A stretch of 64,000 nucleotides of DNA from positions 885,001 to 949,000 of the forward strand of contig NZ_CP097298.1 of NCBI RefSeq assembly GCF_023503965.1. The letters run 5' to 3'. Below are positions 19,043-27,164 of the stretch, piece after piece. The first letter of the stretch is position 1. Each line of letters starts with the position of its first letter. The position numbers and the translations under genes were made by a program. The notes beneath the pieces are model-generated. The model worked only from the letters and a program-made list of their open reading frames with translations. It did not search any database and was not told where the DNA came from. This stretch comes from Brevundimonas albigilva. GTDB taxonomy: Bacteria; Pseudomonadota; Alphaproteobacteria; Caulobacterales; Caulobacteraceae.

Positions 19043-20119
19043 ACTCCGCGATCGTCGCGGGGTCAAAGCGGCCGCGGAATCGCGCACCATCAGTTCGTAG
19101 GGCGCCAGCAGGCAACCGCCTGACGGCGGGGCCGCCGCCGCCTCCGCCTCGGTCAGCAGGCCGGGGACAAGATGGCGGGCGGCCAGGGCGGCCATTTCGG
19201 CGACCGGCTGGCGGATCGTCGTCAGGGCGGGCGTGGCGAACATGGCCCCGGGCGTGTCGTCGAAACCCGCCACCGAAAGATCCTGCGGCGTGCGCAGTCC
19301 CCGCGCCGCCGCGCCCTGCAACACCCCCAGCGCGGTGTCGTCGTTGCTGGCGAACACCGCCGTCAGTCGCGTCCTTCGGTCGATGAAACCCGCGATCGCC
19401 GCGACCCCCGACTGGAAGGTGAAGTCGCCCTGCGCGACGAAATCCTCGGGCGTCTCCAGCCCGTGCTCCGCCATCGCCGCGCGGTATCCCTCCAGCCGCC
19501 GTCGGCTGGCCGCATAGGCGGCCGGTCCGGTGACGAAGCCGATGCGCCGATGGCCTTGTTCGATCAGATAGGCGGTCATGTCATAGGCCGCGCGCCGCTC
19601 GTCCATGGCGACGCAGACGCCGCGATGCAGGTCGCGTTCCGGCCCGATCCGCGCATAGGCGATCCCCGCCTCGTCCAGGGCATCCAGCACCACCGCATTG
19701 TCCGAGTTCGGCGGGGTCAGGATCACCCCCCGCGGGCGGATCGACGCCAGCAGGGCGGACAGGTCGCGCTTCAGACCAGGCGAGGCGTGGTCGACCAGTT
19801 CCACCATCAGGTGATGGTCCGCGCGGCGCACCTCCATCAGCGCGCCCATCTCCAGCCGGCTCAGATAGTCGTTGCCGCGACCGCTGCGCCAGTGCTCGAT
19901 CGTCAGTTCGGCGTCGACCAGGGCGGCGATGATGGAGGATGCGGCGCCGGCCAGCGCCCGCGCCGAGATGCTGCGGCGATAGCCCAGGGCCTCGACCGCC
20001 GCCATCACCCGTTCGCGCAAGGCGGCGCTGACATTGGCCTCGCCGTTCAGCACCCGGGACACGGACTTGATCGAGGCGCCGGCGGCGGCGGCGACATCAT
20101 AGATCGTTGCGCTCGACAT
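19040..20119 (-). CDS. LacI family transcriptional regulator
   Basis: 359 residues. The N-terminal HTH is ATIYDVAAAAGASIKSVSRVLNGEANVSAALRERVMAAVEALGY, followed by a periplasmic-binding-like effector domain (GHRRIGFVTGP, AVFASNDDTALGVLQGAAARGL, DLSVAGFDDTPGAMFATPALTTIRQP). It is the likely local regulator of the GH3 glucosidase and the MFS permease; the ligand is presumably a beta-glucoside product. The gene sits between the permease and GH3 on the same strand. Confidence 0.95.
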   Translation of the reverse strand: MSSATIYDVAAAAGASIKSVSRVLNGEANVSAALRERVMAAVEALGYRRSISARALAGAASSIIAALVDAELTIEHWRSGRGNDYLSRLEMGALMEVRRADHHLMVELVDHASPGLKRDLSALLASIRPRGVILTPPNSDNAVVLDALDEAGIAYARIGPERDLHRGVCVAMDERRAAYDMTAYLIEQGHRRIGFVTGPAAYAASRRRLEGYRAAMAEHGLETPEDFVAQGDFTFQSGVAAIAGFIDRRTRLTAVFASNDDTALGVLQGAAARGLRTPQDLSVAGFDDTPGAMFATPALTTIRQPVAEMAALAARHLVPGLLTEAEAAAAPPSGGCLLAPYELMVRDSAAALTPRRSRS

Positions 20120-20172
20120 CCGCGGCTCCCCAGTCCCTTCGTCCTAGTCCGCCCCGCCTCGGGTCCGCAACC

Positions 20173-21426
20173 TCAGGCCTCGCCCCCCGACGGCTTCATC
20201 GCCTTCAGCCCCGCGAGCAGCAGCGCCGCCGATCCGAAGCACAGGGCCGCTACCCCGAACAGCGGGCGGATGCCGCCGTCATGAGACTGCAGCCAGACCG
20301 CGATCAGCGGCGCGATGGCCTGGGGCAGCGCCGCCGCCAGATTGATCAGGCCCATGTCCTTGCCCCGATCCTCCTCGGTCGGCAGGACGTCGGCCATCAG
20401 CCCCATCTCGACCGACCCATAGGCGCCCTGCCCCAGGCCGTAGATGACGAAGGCGCCCACCACCGGCGCCCAGTCCTGGGACGCCGCGACCGCCGCCGAC
20501 GCGCCGCACAGCAGAACCGCGCCGCACAGGGCGACCGGCTTCCTGGACCGTATCCGACGCCCGGCGAACGCGACGGTCATGGCCACCGCGAACACCCCCG
20601 CCAACGCCACCGCGGTCAGGATCGAATGCGACACCTCCGGCGTGCGGCCCGCCGACGAAAAGGCCTCCACGATGAAATAGAGCAGATAGGCTCCGACCAG
20701 CGCATAGCCTGTCGACAGCAGCAACCGCCCGCTCCAGACCAGGACGAAGTTTCGCGACCGGAAGGGCCTCAGCAGGGCCCACGGCGCCGGGGACGCGGGC
20801 GCGGGGCGGCGCATGGCGACAGGCGACGCCGGCTCCGCGAACAGCAGCACGAAGCTCCAGGTGGTCGTCAGGATCACCAGCGCCAGCAGCACCAGCCGTC
20901 CCGCCTCCCCTTGCGGTCCCAGGGCCATCAGGCCGGACCCCAGCGCCACCGCCAGCGGATAGCAGACCCCCAGGATCGCCGACATCGTGGTGCGCCGCGC
21001 CAGGCTGACGCGCTCGGCGAACAGCGCCAGAAGCGGCGCCATCAGCACGTTGAACGCGGCCTGGAACCCCACCACGGCCCAGGTCAGTTGCAGCGGCGTC
21101 TGGGATCGCCAAATTCCGACATAGGCCAGGACGATCAGCACGCCCCCGCCGCGATCCACGGCCGACGTCGACCGAAACGCGAGCGCGTCCGGTCGCTCAG
21201 CGCGCCGACGACGACGTTGGAGATCGCCGCCGTGACCGCGCCCCAGAACATCGCCTGGCTGAGCACGCGCGTCTTGTCGGGGATCGATCGCATCGGCATG
21301 AAGGGGCGTCACGATCTGCAGGATCGGCGTCAGAGCGACGAAGGCCGAAACGAACACCAGGACGTAGGCTGCAAGGAAGAGCGTCTCCCCTGCGCCTGAT
21401 CCGGGCTCCCGCCCGCCCACGCTCAT
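20173..21426 (-). CDS. MFS sugar transporter (two frameshifts)
   Basis: About 417 residues after repair, with twelve hydrophobic segments. It begins MSVGGREPGSGAGETLFLAAYVLVFVSAFVALTPILQIVTP. The third frame supplies the missing part: MRSIPDKTRVLSQAMFWGAV and GALSDRTRSRFGRRRPWIAAG, the last being the MFS loop 2-3 motif (DRTRSRFGRRRP) of sucrose/GPH-like permeases. One shift is at the G4 run 21303-21306 (one base too many). The other is at the C5 run 21143-21147 (one base too few, restoring IAAGGVLIVLAYVGIW). It precedes the LacI gene by 54 bases; a glucoside permease is inferred. Confidence 0.85.
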   Translation of the reverse strand: MSVGGREPGSGAGETLFLAAYVLVFVSAFVALTPILQIVTPLHADAIDPRQDARAQPGDVLGRGHGGDLQRRRRRAERPDALAFRSTSAVDRGGGVLIVLAYVGIWRSQTPLQLTWAVVGFQAAFNVLMAPLLALFAERVSLARRTTMSAILGVCYPLAVALGSGLMALGPQGEAGRLVLLALVILTTTWSFVLLFAEPASPVAMRRPAPASPAPWALLRPFRSRNFVLVWSGRLLLSTGYALVGAYLLYFIVEAFSSAGRTPEVSHSILTAVALAGVFAVAMTVAFAGRRIRSRKPVALCGAVLLCGASAAVAASQDWAPVVGAFVIYGLGQGAYGSVEMGLMADVLPTEEDRGKDMGLINLAAALPQAIAPLIAVWLQSHDGGIRPLFGVAALCFGSAALLLAGLKAMKPSGGEA

Positions 21427-21595
21427 CGTCCGCCTCCCGACACCCGCCCACAATGGCCGATCCCGCGCCCCCGAACAGAGGGGACGACGCGACGCGCCCT
21501 CATGGCGCTTCCGCCGCCCGCACCGCGCCGCCGCTTGGTCGATCGTCGCCTTGCGTGTCTTGCTGGTGGCGAACCGAGGGCGCTCGTCCGGGTCC

Positions 21596-22845
21596 TCAGT
21601 CCGCCCGATCGGCGTCGGACGTCCAGCCCCAGGCGCCCATCATCACATCGAACAGATGGGTATTGGGGAAGTAGCCGCGCACCCGATCGGCGCCTGGCCC
21701 GATGGCCAGGGCCGGGACTTCCTCGGCCGTATGCGTGCGATTGACCAGGACGTTCTTCAGGCGAACGACCTCATCATCGGCCGCGACGCCTTCCAGGCGT
21801 CATAGCCTTCCAGCACGTCCTGGCCGCGCGTCCCGCCATCGACCTGAAGGCCGAAGGAGTGGTCGGCGGTGAACAGCATCAGCGTATCGCCAAGATCGAC
21901 GCGGCCCTGGATCTCGGCGATCAGCCGGTCCAGGTCGGCGATGTTGCGCAGCCCCTGGCGCGGATCGTCGGTATGGGCGTCCCATTCGATCACCAGCAGA
22001 TAGCCCTTGGGCGACCCCTGCAGCAGATCGAGGGCCTTCAGGGCGGCGGCGCGGACGTCGATCTGGTCGGCGACCACCACGGGACGCGGATTGGCGGCCG
22101 GAACCTGGTCGAGCGCGGCGTAGATGGGGCGGCGGTGGGTCCGGCTCAACGCCTCGAAGCTCGCGCCCCTCGCCGCCATCTGTTCGCCGATCTGGCGACG
22201 CCCGGCGCCGATCAGCACGTCGACCCCGTCGCCGAACCGTGGCGAAAAGGCCTGAGGGAAGATCTCGCCCCATCGGCCGCGATCGTTGGCGTGCGCATAG
22301 GTCGCCGCCGGGGTGGCGTCCGTGATCGGCATGTTGGTCACGACGCCCGTGAGAAGGCCATGCTCCTCGGCGTATTCGAGCAGCGTCTTGGTCGGGGTTC
22401 CGTCCCGCTGGCCGCGCACGGCGTCCGGCGACTGGCTGATCACCCCGTTCCTCGTCTTCACCCCGGTGACGATCGCCGACATGCCGTTGGCAGAATCCGA
22501 GACGAAGTCGTCGACCGGCGAGGTCTCGCTGAGCCCGAGGTTCGGCCACTGCTGGATGTGCAGCCTCAGCGGCTCGCCATAGGCGGCCAGGCTGGCGGCG
22601 TTGATGGACGCCACGCCGCCGGCGTCCGCCAGGAACAGGATGACGTTGCGGGCCCTGCCCTGCGTCGCTTCAGCCGACGCTGCGACGGCGGCGGCCGAGG
22701 CGACGCCGGCCGCGTCAGGCCGCGTCTGGGCTTGGACCGGAGAGAGGAACACGCCGGCGGACACCGTGATCGCCAGGGCGAGAGACGACATCAGAAGGCG
22801 GGGGCGGCTGGCGTCATCGACGTCGTTCCTGTTCAGCATCACCAT
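21596..22845 (-). CDS. alkaline phosphatase, exported (one-base frameshift)
   Basis: About 416 residues. A signal peptide (LLMSSLALAITVSAGVFLSPVQAQ) is followed by an alkaline-phosphatase-superfamily core: NVILFLADAGG (metal Asp), DFVSDSANGMSAIVTGVKTRNG (nucleophile Ser in DSANG), VVTNMPITDATPAATYAH, YLLVIEWDAHTDDP and LFTADHSFG. The frame breaks at about 21791; adding one A gives YDAWKGVAADDEVVRLKNVLVNRTHTAEEVPALAIGPGADRV and the normal end VMMGAWGW. HTAEEVPALAIGPG carries the last metal His. A periplasmic phosphomonoesterase for phosphate release is expected. Confidence 0.9.
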
Positions 22846-22968
22846 GTCCGAGGCGGTCGCGGATGATGACCGACACGGCGCCCTGCCTTACCGAACGGCC
22901 GTCGCGGCCGACTATGGCGGCTCTGTGAAATTTGCGCGCTCGGCGCCTCTCGGTCGACCCAGGGCGGA

Positions 22969-23922
22969 TCATGCGCGCGCCTCGTCCGCGACGACCAGAT
23001 GCTGCAGGACCCGCTTTTCGAGCACCAGCAGGGCGCCGGCGTTGTTGGTGCGCATCACCAGCCCGGCGGCGAGGGGCGCGGCGGCCTGGCGCACGGCTTC
23101 GGCCAGGCGGACGAAATCGGATCGGGCGCGCCCGCCGACGCCGTGCAGCGCGCAGAGCTGGCGCCAATCCTGGACGAAGCTTTCCAGCAACAGATCAAAT
23201 CGGCTCATGCGGAGCCGGGCGTCCGACGTATCGACCGCCGTCGTCAGCTCTGCGCGCAAGTCGTCGATCAGCAACTGAACCTCGGCCGCGGGCATGACCG
23301 GAAAGCGCTGGTCGCTTTCGGTGAGCAGGCGCGGGGCGGGGTCAGGGTTCCAGGGCATGACCCGCCACTGCGCGCGCGGCGGCGGGCGGTCGCACGCGAA
23401 CCGCCAGAAGGCGGCGGTGCCGGTGGTGTCCGCGACCAGATGGATGCGATCCGCATCCGAGCCGTTCACCACGTGGTGACGGCGCCAGTTGTCGAAGATC
23501 CACGCCTCGCCCGCCGCCATGTGGACGCTCTGTCCGTCACAGTGAAACCGCACCTGCGGCCGGGTCTGGATCGGGATGTGCAGACGAACGCGCGTATGCC
23601 AGTGATAGTTGATGTCGGCGTGTTCGGGCACGCGGGCGCCGGGCGCGAGGCGCATCAGGCGCGACCGGCTCCACACCACGCCGAAGCCGGCCAGCACCTG
23701 ACGGGCGTAGGGCATGGCGGCCAGCCAGCGCGTCGCCAGCATCTGGCCGTGCACGGAGTCTGTCTCGGCGCCGCCGGCGCTGATCAGGCGCGCCGCGCTG
23801 TTGCCGGACAGCTTGTCCGGATGCGACCCCCAGGCTTCGGCCGGCAAGGCCGCCACCTCCGCCTGAAGACGCTCGATGTCGAACAGCACAGGCAGTTGGT
23901 AGAAGGGTTCGGCCAGGCGCAT
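22969..23922 (-). CDS. aspartyl/asparaginyl beta-hydroxylase domain protein
   Basis: 317 residues. AspH-type 2-oxoglutarate/Fe(II) fold in the first about 180 residues: VPEHADINYHWHTRVRLHIPI (first Fe His and substrate region), GEAWIFDNWRRHHVVNGSDADRIHLV (second Fe His; Arg binding 2-oxoglutarate). The C-terminal about 130 residues are helical and unassigned. Last gene of the receptor-sulfotransferase-hydroxylase cluster, 3 bases after the TPR-sulfotransferase stop. Substrate unknown. Confidence 0.88.
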   Translation of the reverse strand: MRLAEPFYQLPVLFDIERLQAEVAALPAEAWGSHPDKLSGNSAARLISAGGAETDSVHGQMLATRWLAAMPYARQVLAGFGVVWSRSRLMRLAPGARVPEHADINYHWHTRVRLHIPIQTRPQVRFHCDGQSVHMAAGEAWIFDNWRRHHVVNGSDADRIHLVADTTGTAAFWRFACDRPPPRAQWRVMPWNPDPAPRLLTESDQRFPVMPAAEVQLLIDDLRAELTTAVDTSDARLRMSRFDLLLESFVQDWRQLCALHGVGGRARSDFVRLAEAVRQAAAPLAAGLVMRTNNAGALLVLEKRVLQHLVVADEARA

Positions 23923-23925
23923 CGA

Positions 23926-25844
23926 TCAGGTCCTGTAATCCGACAGCGCATCGCCCAGCGCGTCGCGCAGCGGCCCCAGCCAGGGGGCGTAGTTGCGCCA
24001 CTGGTCGAGCCCGTCACGCCCAAGCGGCCGTCGCACCTGTTCGGAGCTGGGGGTGCGAATGCTGCGCGCGGTTTGGTGGAAGCTCAGGCAGGCCGGCTCG
24101 AACGGCAGGCCGCAGCGATCCAGCATCCGTTTCACGCCGCCTTCGAGATCGTCGACCATGTCCTCGTAGGACACGCGCGCCACACGGCCCGGCAGCCCCT
24201 GGTCCCAATGCCGCATCAGGTCCAGGTAGGTCCGGTAATAGCGGCCGAGGTCGTCGGCGCCATAGGCGAACTCCTGGTTGGTGGTGCCGAACAGCTGCTT
24301 CAGGTTGCTGAAGCCGCAGGCCATGGGCTCGCGCCGGACGTCGATGACGACGGATCGCGGCAGGATCAGCTGGATCAGGCCGATATGCCAGAAGTTGTTC
24401 GGCATCTTGTCGATGAAGAAGGGCCGGCCCAGGCGGCGGTGGACGGCGGTGTCGGCCAGGAATCGTCGCCCCAGCGCGCCGGCCTGCTCGGCCGTCAGTC
24501 CCGTCAGAGCGTCGGGGTCCAGCGGCAGGCCGCAGTCGGAATCGCGACCGCACAGTTCGCCGACGTAGCGGTCGATCACGGTCAGTTCCTGCGTGCCTTC
24601 CACCTGGGAATGGGAGGCCAGGATCTGTTCGATCAGGGTCGAGCCCGAACGCGGCAGGCCGACGATGAAGACCGGCGCGGCGTCCGGCGCGCCCCACCCC
24701 GCGCGGGCGGCGAAGAACGCCGCCGTGAACACCGACTTCAGCCGCGCGGCGCAGGCCTCCGCGACCTCGGGTCGCCAGCGGCCGGCGGCCCGGCGCAAGG
24801 CGTTGCCGCGCTCGTAGTGACGCCAGGAGGCCGCGTGGTCGGCGCGATCCTCCAGCGCCTTGCCCAGGGCGAAGGACAGATAGATGCGGTCCATCTGGTG
24901 CAGACCGGGTCGTCCTTCGGCCCTGCGCATTTCGGCCACGTCGTCGTCGGTGAACCGGTAGGTCTTGAGGTTGGCCAGACTGAACCAGGCGACGCCGTTG
25001 TCCGGACGCGCGGCCAGGGAGGCGCGATAGTCGGCGACAGCCTCCTCCTGTCGCCCCGTAACCTTCAGGGCGTTGGCCCGCCACAGACGCAGGTCCGCGA
25101 CCTCGGCGCCCGACGCGGGCCGGCCTTCCAGCAATCGCGCGTACAGATCGACCACCGGCTCATGGTCGCCGAGCGCGACGCAGGCCGCGGCGAAGAGTTT
25201 AAGGTGGTCGCGATCATCCGGATCGTGTCGGAGGAGGCGTTCGGCCTCGTCGCGCGCCTGCAGCGGCTTCTGTTGGGTCAGCAGGACCATCGCATAGTCG
25301 AGCCGCGCGGCGTGATAATCGGGCGCGCGCTGGAGCAGCGCCTCCAGCAGGGCTGCCGCCTCGTCCAGCGCGCCCTGGGCCTGGCGTATCCGCGCCAGCA
25401 GCCGCAGCGCGCCGGCGTCGTCGCCCTGCCTGCGAAGATGGCCGCGGACGATGTCTTCGGCCGGCGCCAGATCGCCGTCGGCGTACAGGGAGTTGGCCGC
25501 CACGATCTCGTCCGGCAGTTGCTTGAGCACCGCCAGGCGCTCGGCCGCCGTCGCCGCCTGGACGGCGTCACCCCGCATCCGATGCAGGTGTTCCAACATG
25601 TCCCAGCTGGCCGGCAGGGCGGGGTTCAGCCGCACCGCCTGCTGAAGGGCGTCGACGGCCTGCGCCGCGTCGCGAAGGAGCACATGGCAGCGGCCGCGCT
25701 CCTGATAGAGGCGGCTGAATCGGGGATGCATCTGTTGAAGCCGCTCCAGCACCGTCAGAGCCTCGCGCACGCGCTGGCGGCGCGAAGGTCCCGGGCCTGC
25801 TGCAGCAGAAGCTCGCGCTCCTGATGACCCGCTGCGGCCGTCAC
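23926..25844 (-). CDS. TPR-containing sulfotransferase (one-base frameshift near start)
   Basis: About 639 residues. The N-terminal half has several TPR-like repeats (RFSRLYQERGRCHVLLRDAAQAVDALQQAVRLNP; ALRLLARIRQAQGALDEAAALLEALLQRAP). The C-terminal half is a sulfotransferase with the 5'-PAPS loop FIVGLPRSGSTLIEQIL and FFIDKMPNNFWHIGLIQLILP. The real start is probably the GTG at 25844, which overlaps the preceding gene's TGA; one base lost around 25770-25780 separates it from VREALTVLERLQQ. The protein would transfer sulfate from PAPS to an unknown acceptor. It is cotranscribed with hydroxylases and a TonB receptor. Confidence 0.9.
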
Positions 25845-26464
25845 CGCGCCGCGCCGGTCAGCAGAAAGGGCTCCAGCCAGGCCGGGTCCGGCTGGTCGGC
25901 GTCATAGTATTCGAAGATCAGGTGGATGCGGTCGCTGTCGCCGTCGTTGCGCACCCAATGGGGACCCAGGTTGTCGACCTCCACCGCCTGGCCCGCCGGG
26001 AAGTGATGCTCTCTGCCGCCGAAGAAGGCGACCACGCCGGGATTGGTGAACAGCGGCACGTGAATCTTGTGCGGCCATTTGGCGGCGGGATTGGCGTCGA
26101 CATGGGGATGGATCACGCCGCCGGGGCGCATCCGGGCCAGCATGACGCGCGGAAAGACGCCCCGTGCATAGCCGTAGTCGCGCACGGCCTGCGCCATCAC
26201 GGGCTCCACGACGTCTCGCCACTTGGGCCAGGCGGGGCGATCGTGCGAGGCGCGCCAGTCACGGCCGCTGTCGATGAATCGAAAGACGATGTGGCGGGTC
26301 GCATCGAGGGCGTCCAGCTTGTTGGGCTTGGCCGCGTCCTCGGCGTCCCACTCCGCCTCGGGAACGGCCCGAACCGCCGCCTGGAGGGCGGCGACGTCGA
26401 CGGCCCCCAGGGCGCGAACACTCCGGGTCTTGCGCGGGTTGGCGATCGGTTGGGCCGCGCTCAT
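25841..26464 (-). CDS. aspartyl/asparaginyl beta-hydroxylase family protein
   Basis: 207 residues, a compact AspH domain: ARMRPGGVIHPHVDANPAAKWPHKIHVPLFTNPG (first Fe His), HHFPAGQAVEVDNLGPHWVRNDGDSDRIHLIFEYYD (second Fe His and the RIHL Arg). No signal peptide is visible. It overlaps the upstream sulfotransferase by 4 bases and the downstream TPR-sulfotransferase start by 4 bases, a tightly coupled operon. Substrate unknown. Confidence 0.88.
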   Translation of the reverse strand: MSAAQPIANPRKTRSVRALGAVDVAALQAAVRAVPEAEWDAEDAAKPNKLDALDATRHIVFRFIDSGRDWRASHDRPAWPKWRDVVEPVMAQAVRDYGYARGVFPRVMLARMRPGGVIHPHVDANPAAKWPHKIHVPLFTNPGVVAFFGGREHHFPAGQAVEVDNLGPHWVRNDGDSDRIHLIFEYYDADQPDPAWLEPFLLTGAAR

Positions 26465-27099
26465 TGCGGTCCCTCGAAGGTGTAGCCGAACAGCTCCAGA
26501 TCCCGTGCGTAACGGGCGGCGACCGCCTCGATCAGGGGCGGATCATAATAGCAGCGGTAGTCGCCGCGCTTCGTGCTGTTGACCCGGTCAAGCGGCCGGG
26601 ACGCAATGCCGATGCGCCCGCAGATCGCATCGTACGACCCCTGCATGTCCTCGACGCGCCCGATCGCATCGGTGAGCAGGGTCGCGCCGTCCTCGGCGAC
26701 CAGCAACGAGGCCTGGGGCTGGAAGAGGATGTGCTGTTCGGGCGGTTGCTCGAACAGGAAATGGCGCATCACGTCGCGCCGCCGCCGCTCGAACACTTCG
26801 CCGCCCCGCAGCATGAAGGCGCAGTAGGAGACGAAGCGATCGAACGGATTGCGCACGAAGGCGAACTTGAAATAGCCCGCGAAGGCGTCGTCGCCGAGGT
26901 AGGGCCGCACCTGCGCCAGGGACAGGTGGCCGTGGCGGATGGCGGCCAGATCCCGCCAGGGAAAACGCTTATCGACGAACAGGCCCACCTGTTCGACGTC
27001 CTCCGCGCCCATCTGCTCGCGCAGGGCCTGGCGCACGGCGTGGGTGCCGGTCTTGGGCACGGCCGCGAAGATGAAGCGGTGGCGGTGTGAAACGATCAT
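26461..27099 (-). CDS. sulfotransferase family 2 protein
   Basis: 212 residues. The N-terminal RFIFAAVPKTGTHAVRQALRE is the 5'-phosphosulfate loop (PKTGT), and FKFAFVRNPFDRFVSYCAFML is the 3'-phosphate motif (RNPxDRxVS). It is the first gene after the TonB receptor, separated from it by a perfect 12-bp stem-loop. It presumably sulfates an envelope or secreted acceptor; the acceptor cannot be read. Confidence 0.92.
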   Translation of the reverse strand: MIVSHRHRFIFAAVPKTGTHAVRQALREQMGAEDVEQVGLFVDKRFPWRDLAAIRHGHLSLAQVRPYLGDDAFAGYFKFAFVRNPFDRFVSYCAFMLRGGEVFERRRRDVMRHFLFEQPPEQHILFQPQASLLVAEDGATLLTDAIGRVEDMQGSYDAICGRIGIASRPLDRVNSTKRGDYRCYYDPPLIEAVAARYARDLELFGYTFEGPQ

Positions 27100-27117
27100 G
27101 GACCCGGGCCGCGAACA

Positions 27118-27144
27118 GGCGCCCCGCCTGCGAGGCGGGGCGCC
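27118..27144 (-). terminator. strong stem-loop between TonB receptor and sulfotransferase genes
   Basis: GGCGCCCCGCCT (27118-27129), loop GCG, AGGCGGGGCGCC (27133-27144): a perfect 12-bp, nearly all-GC stem with a 3-base loop. On the minus strand it follows the receptor stop by about 20 bases and precedes the sulfotransferase start by about 20. No T-run follows, so it may stabilise the receptor mRNA or attenuate read-through rather than terminate fully. Confidence 0.7.
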
Positions 27145-27164
27145 CAGTCTAGTCGGCGATCATG

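Noticed and set aside
16426..19386. Plus-strand open frame of 986 codons
   Set aside because: Antisense shadow of the GH3 and LacI genes; composition is Arg/Gln/His-rich and no domain is recognisable.
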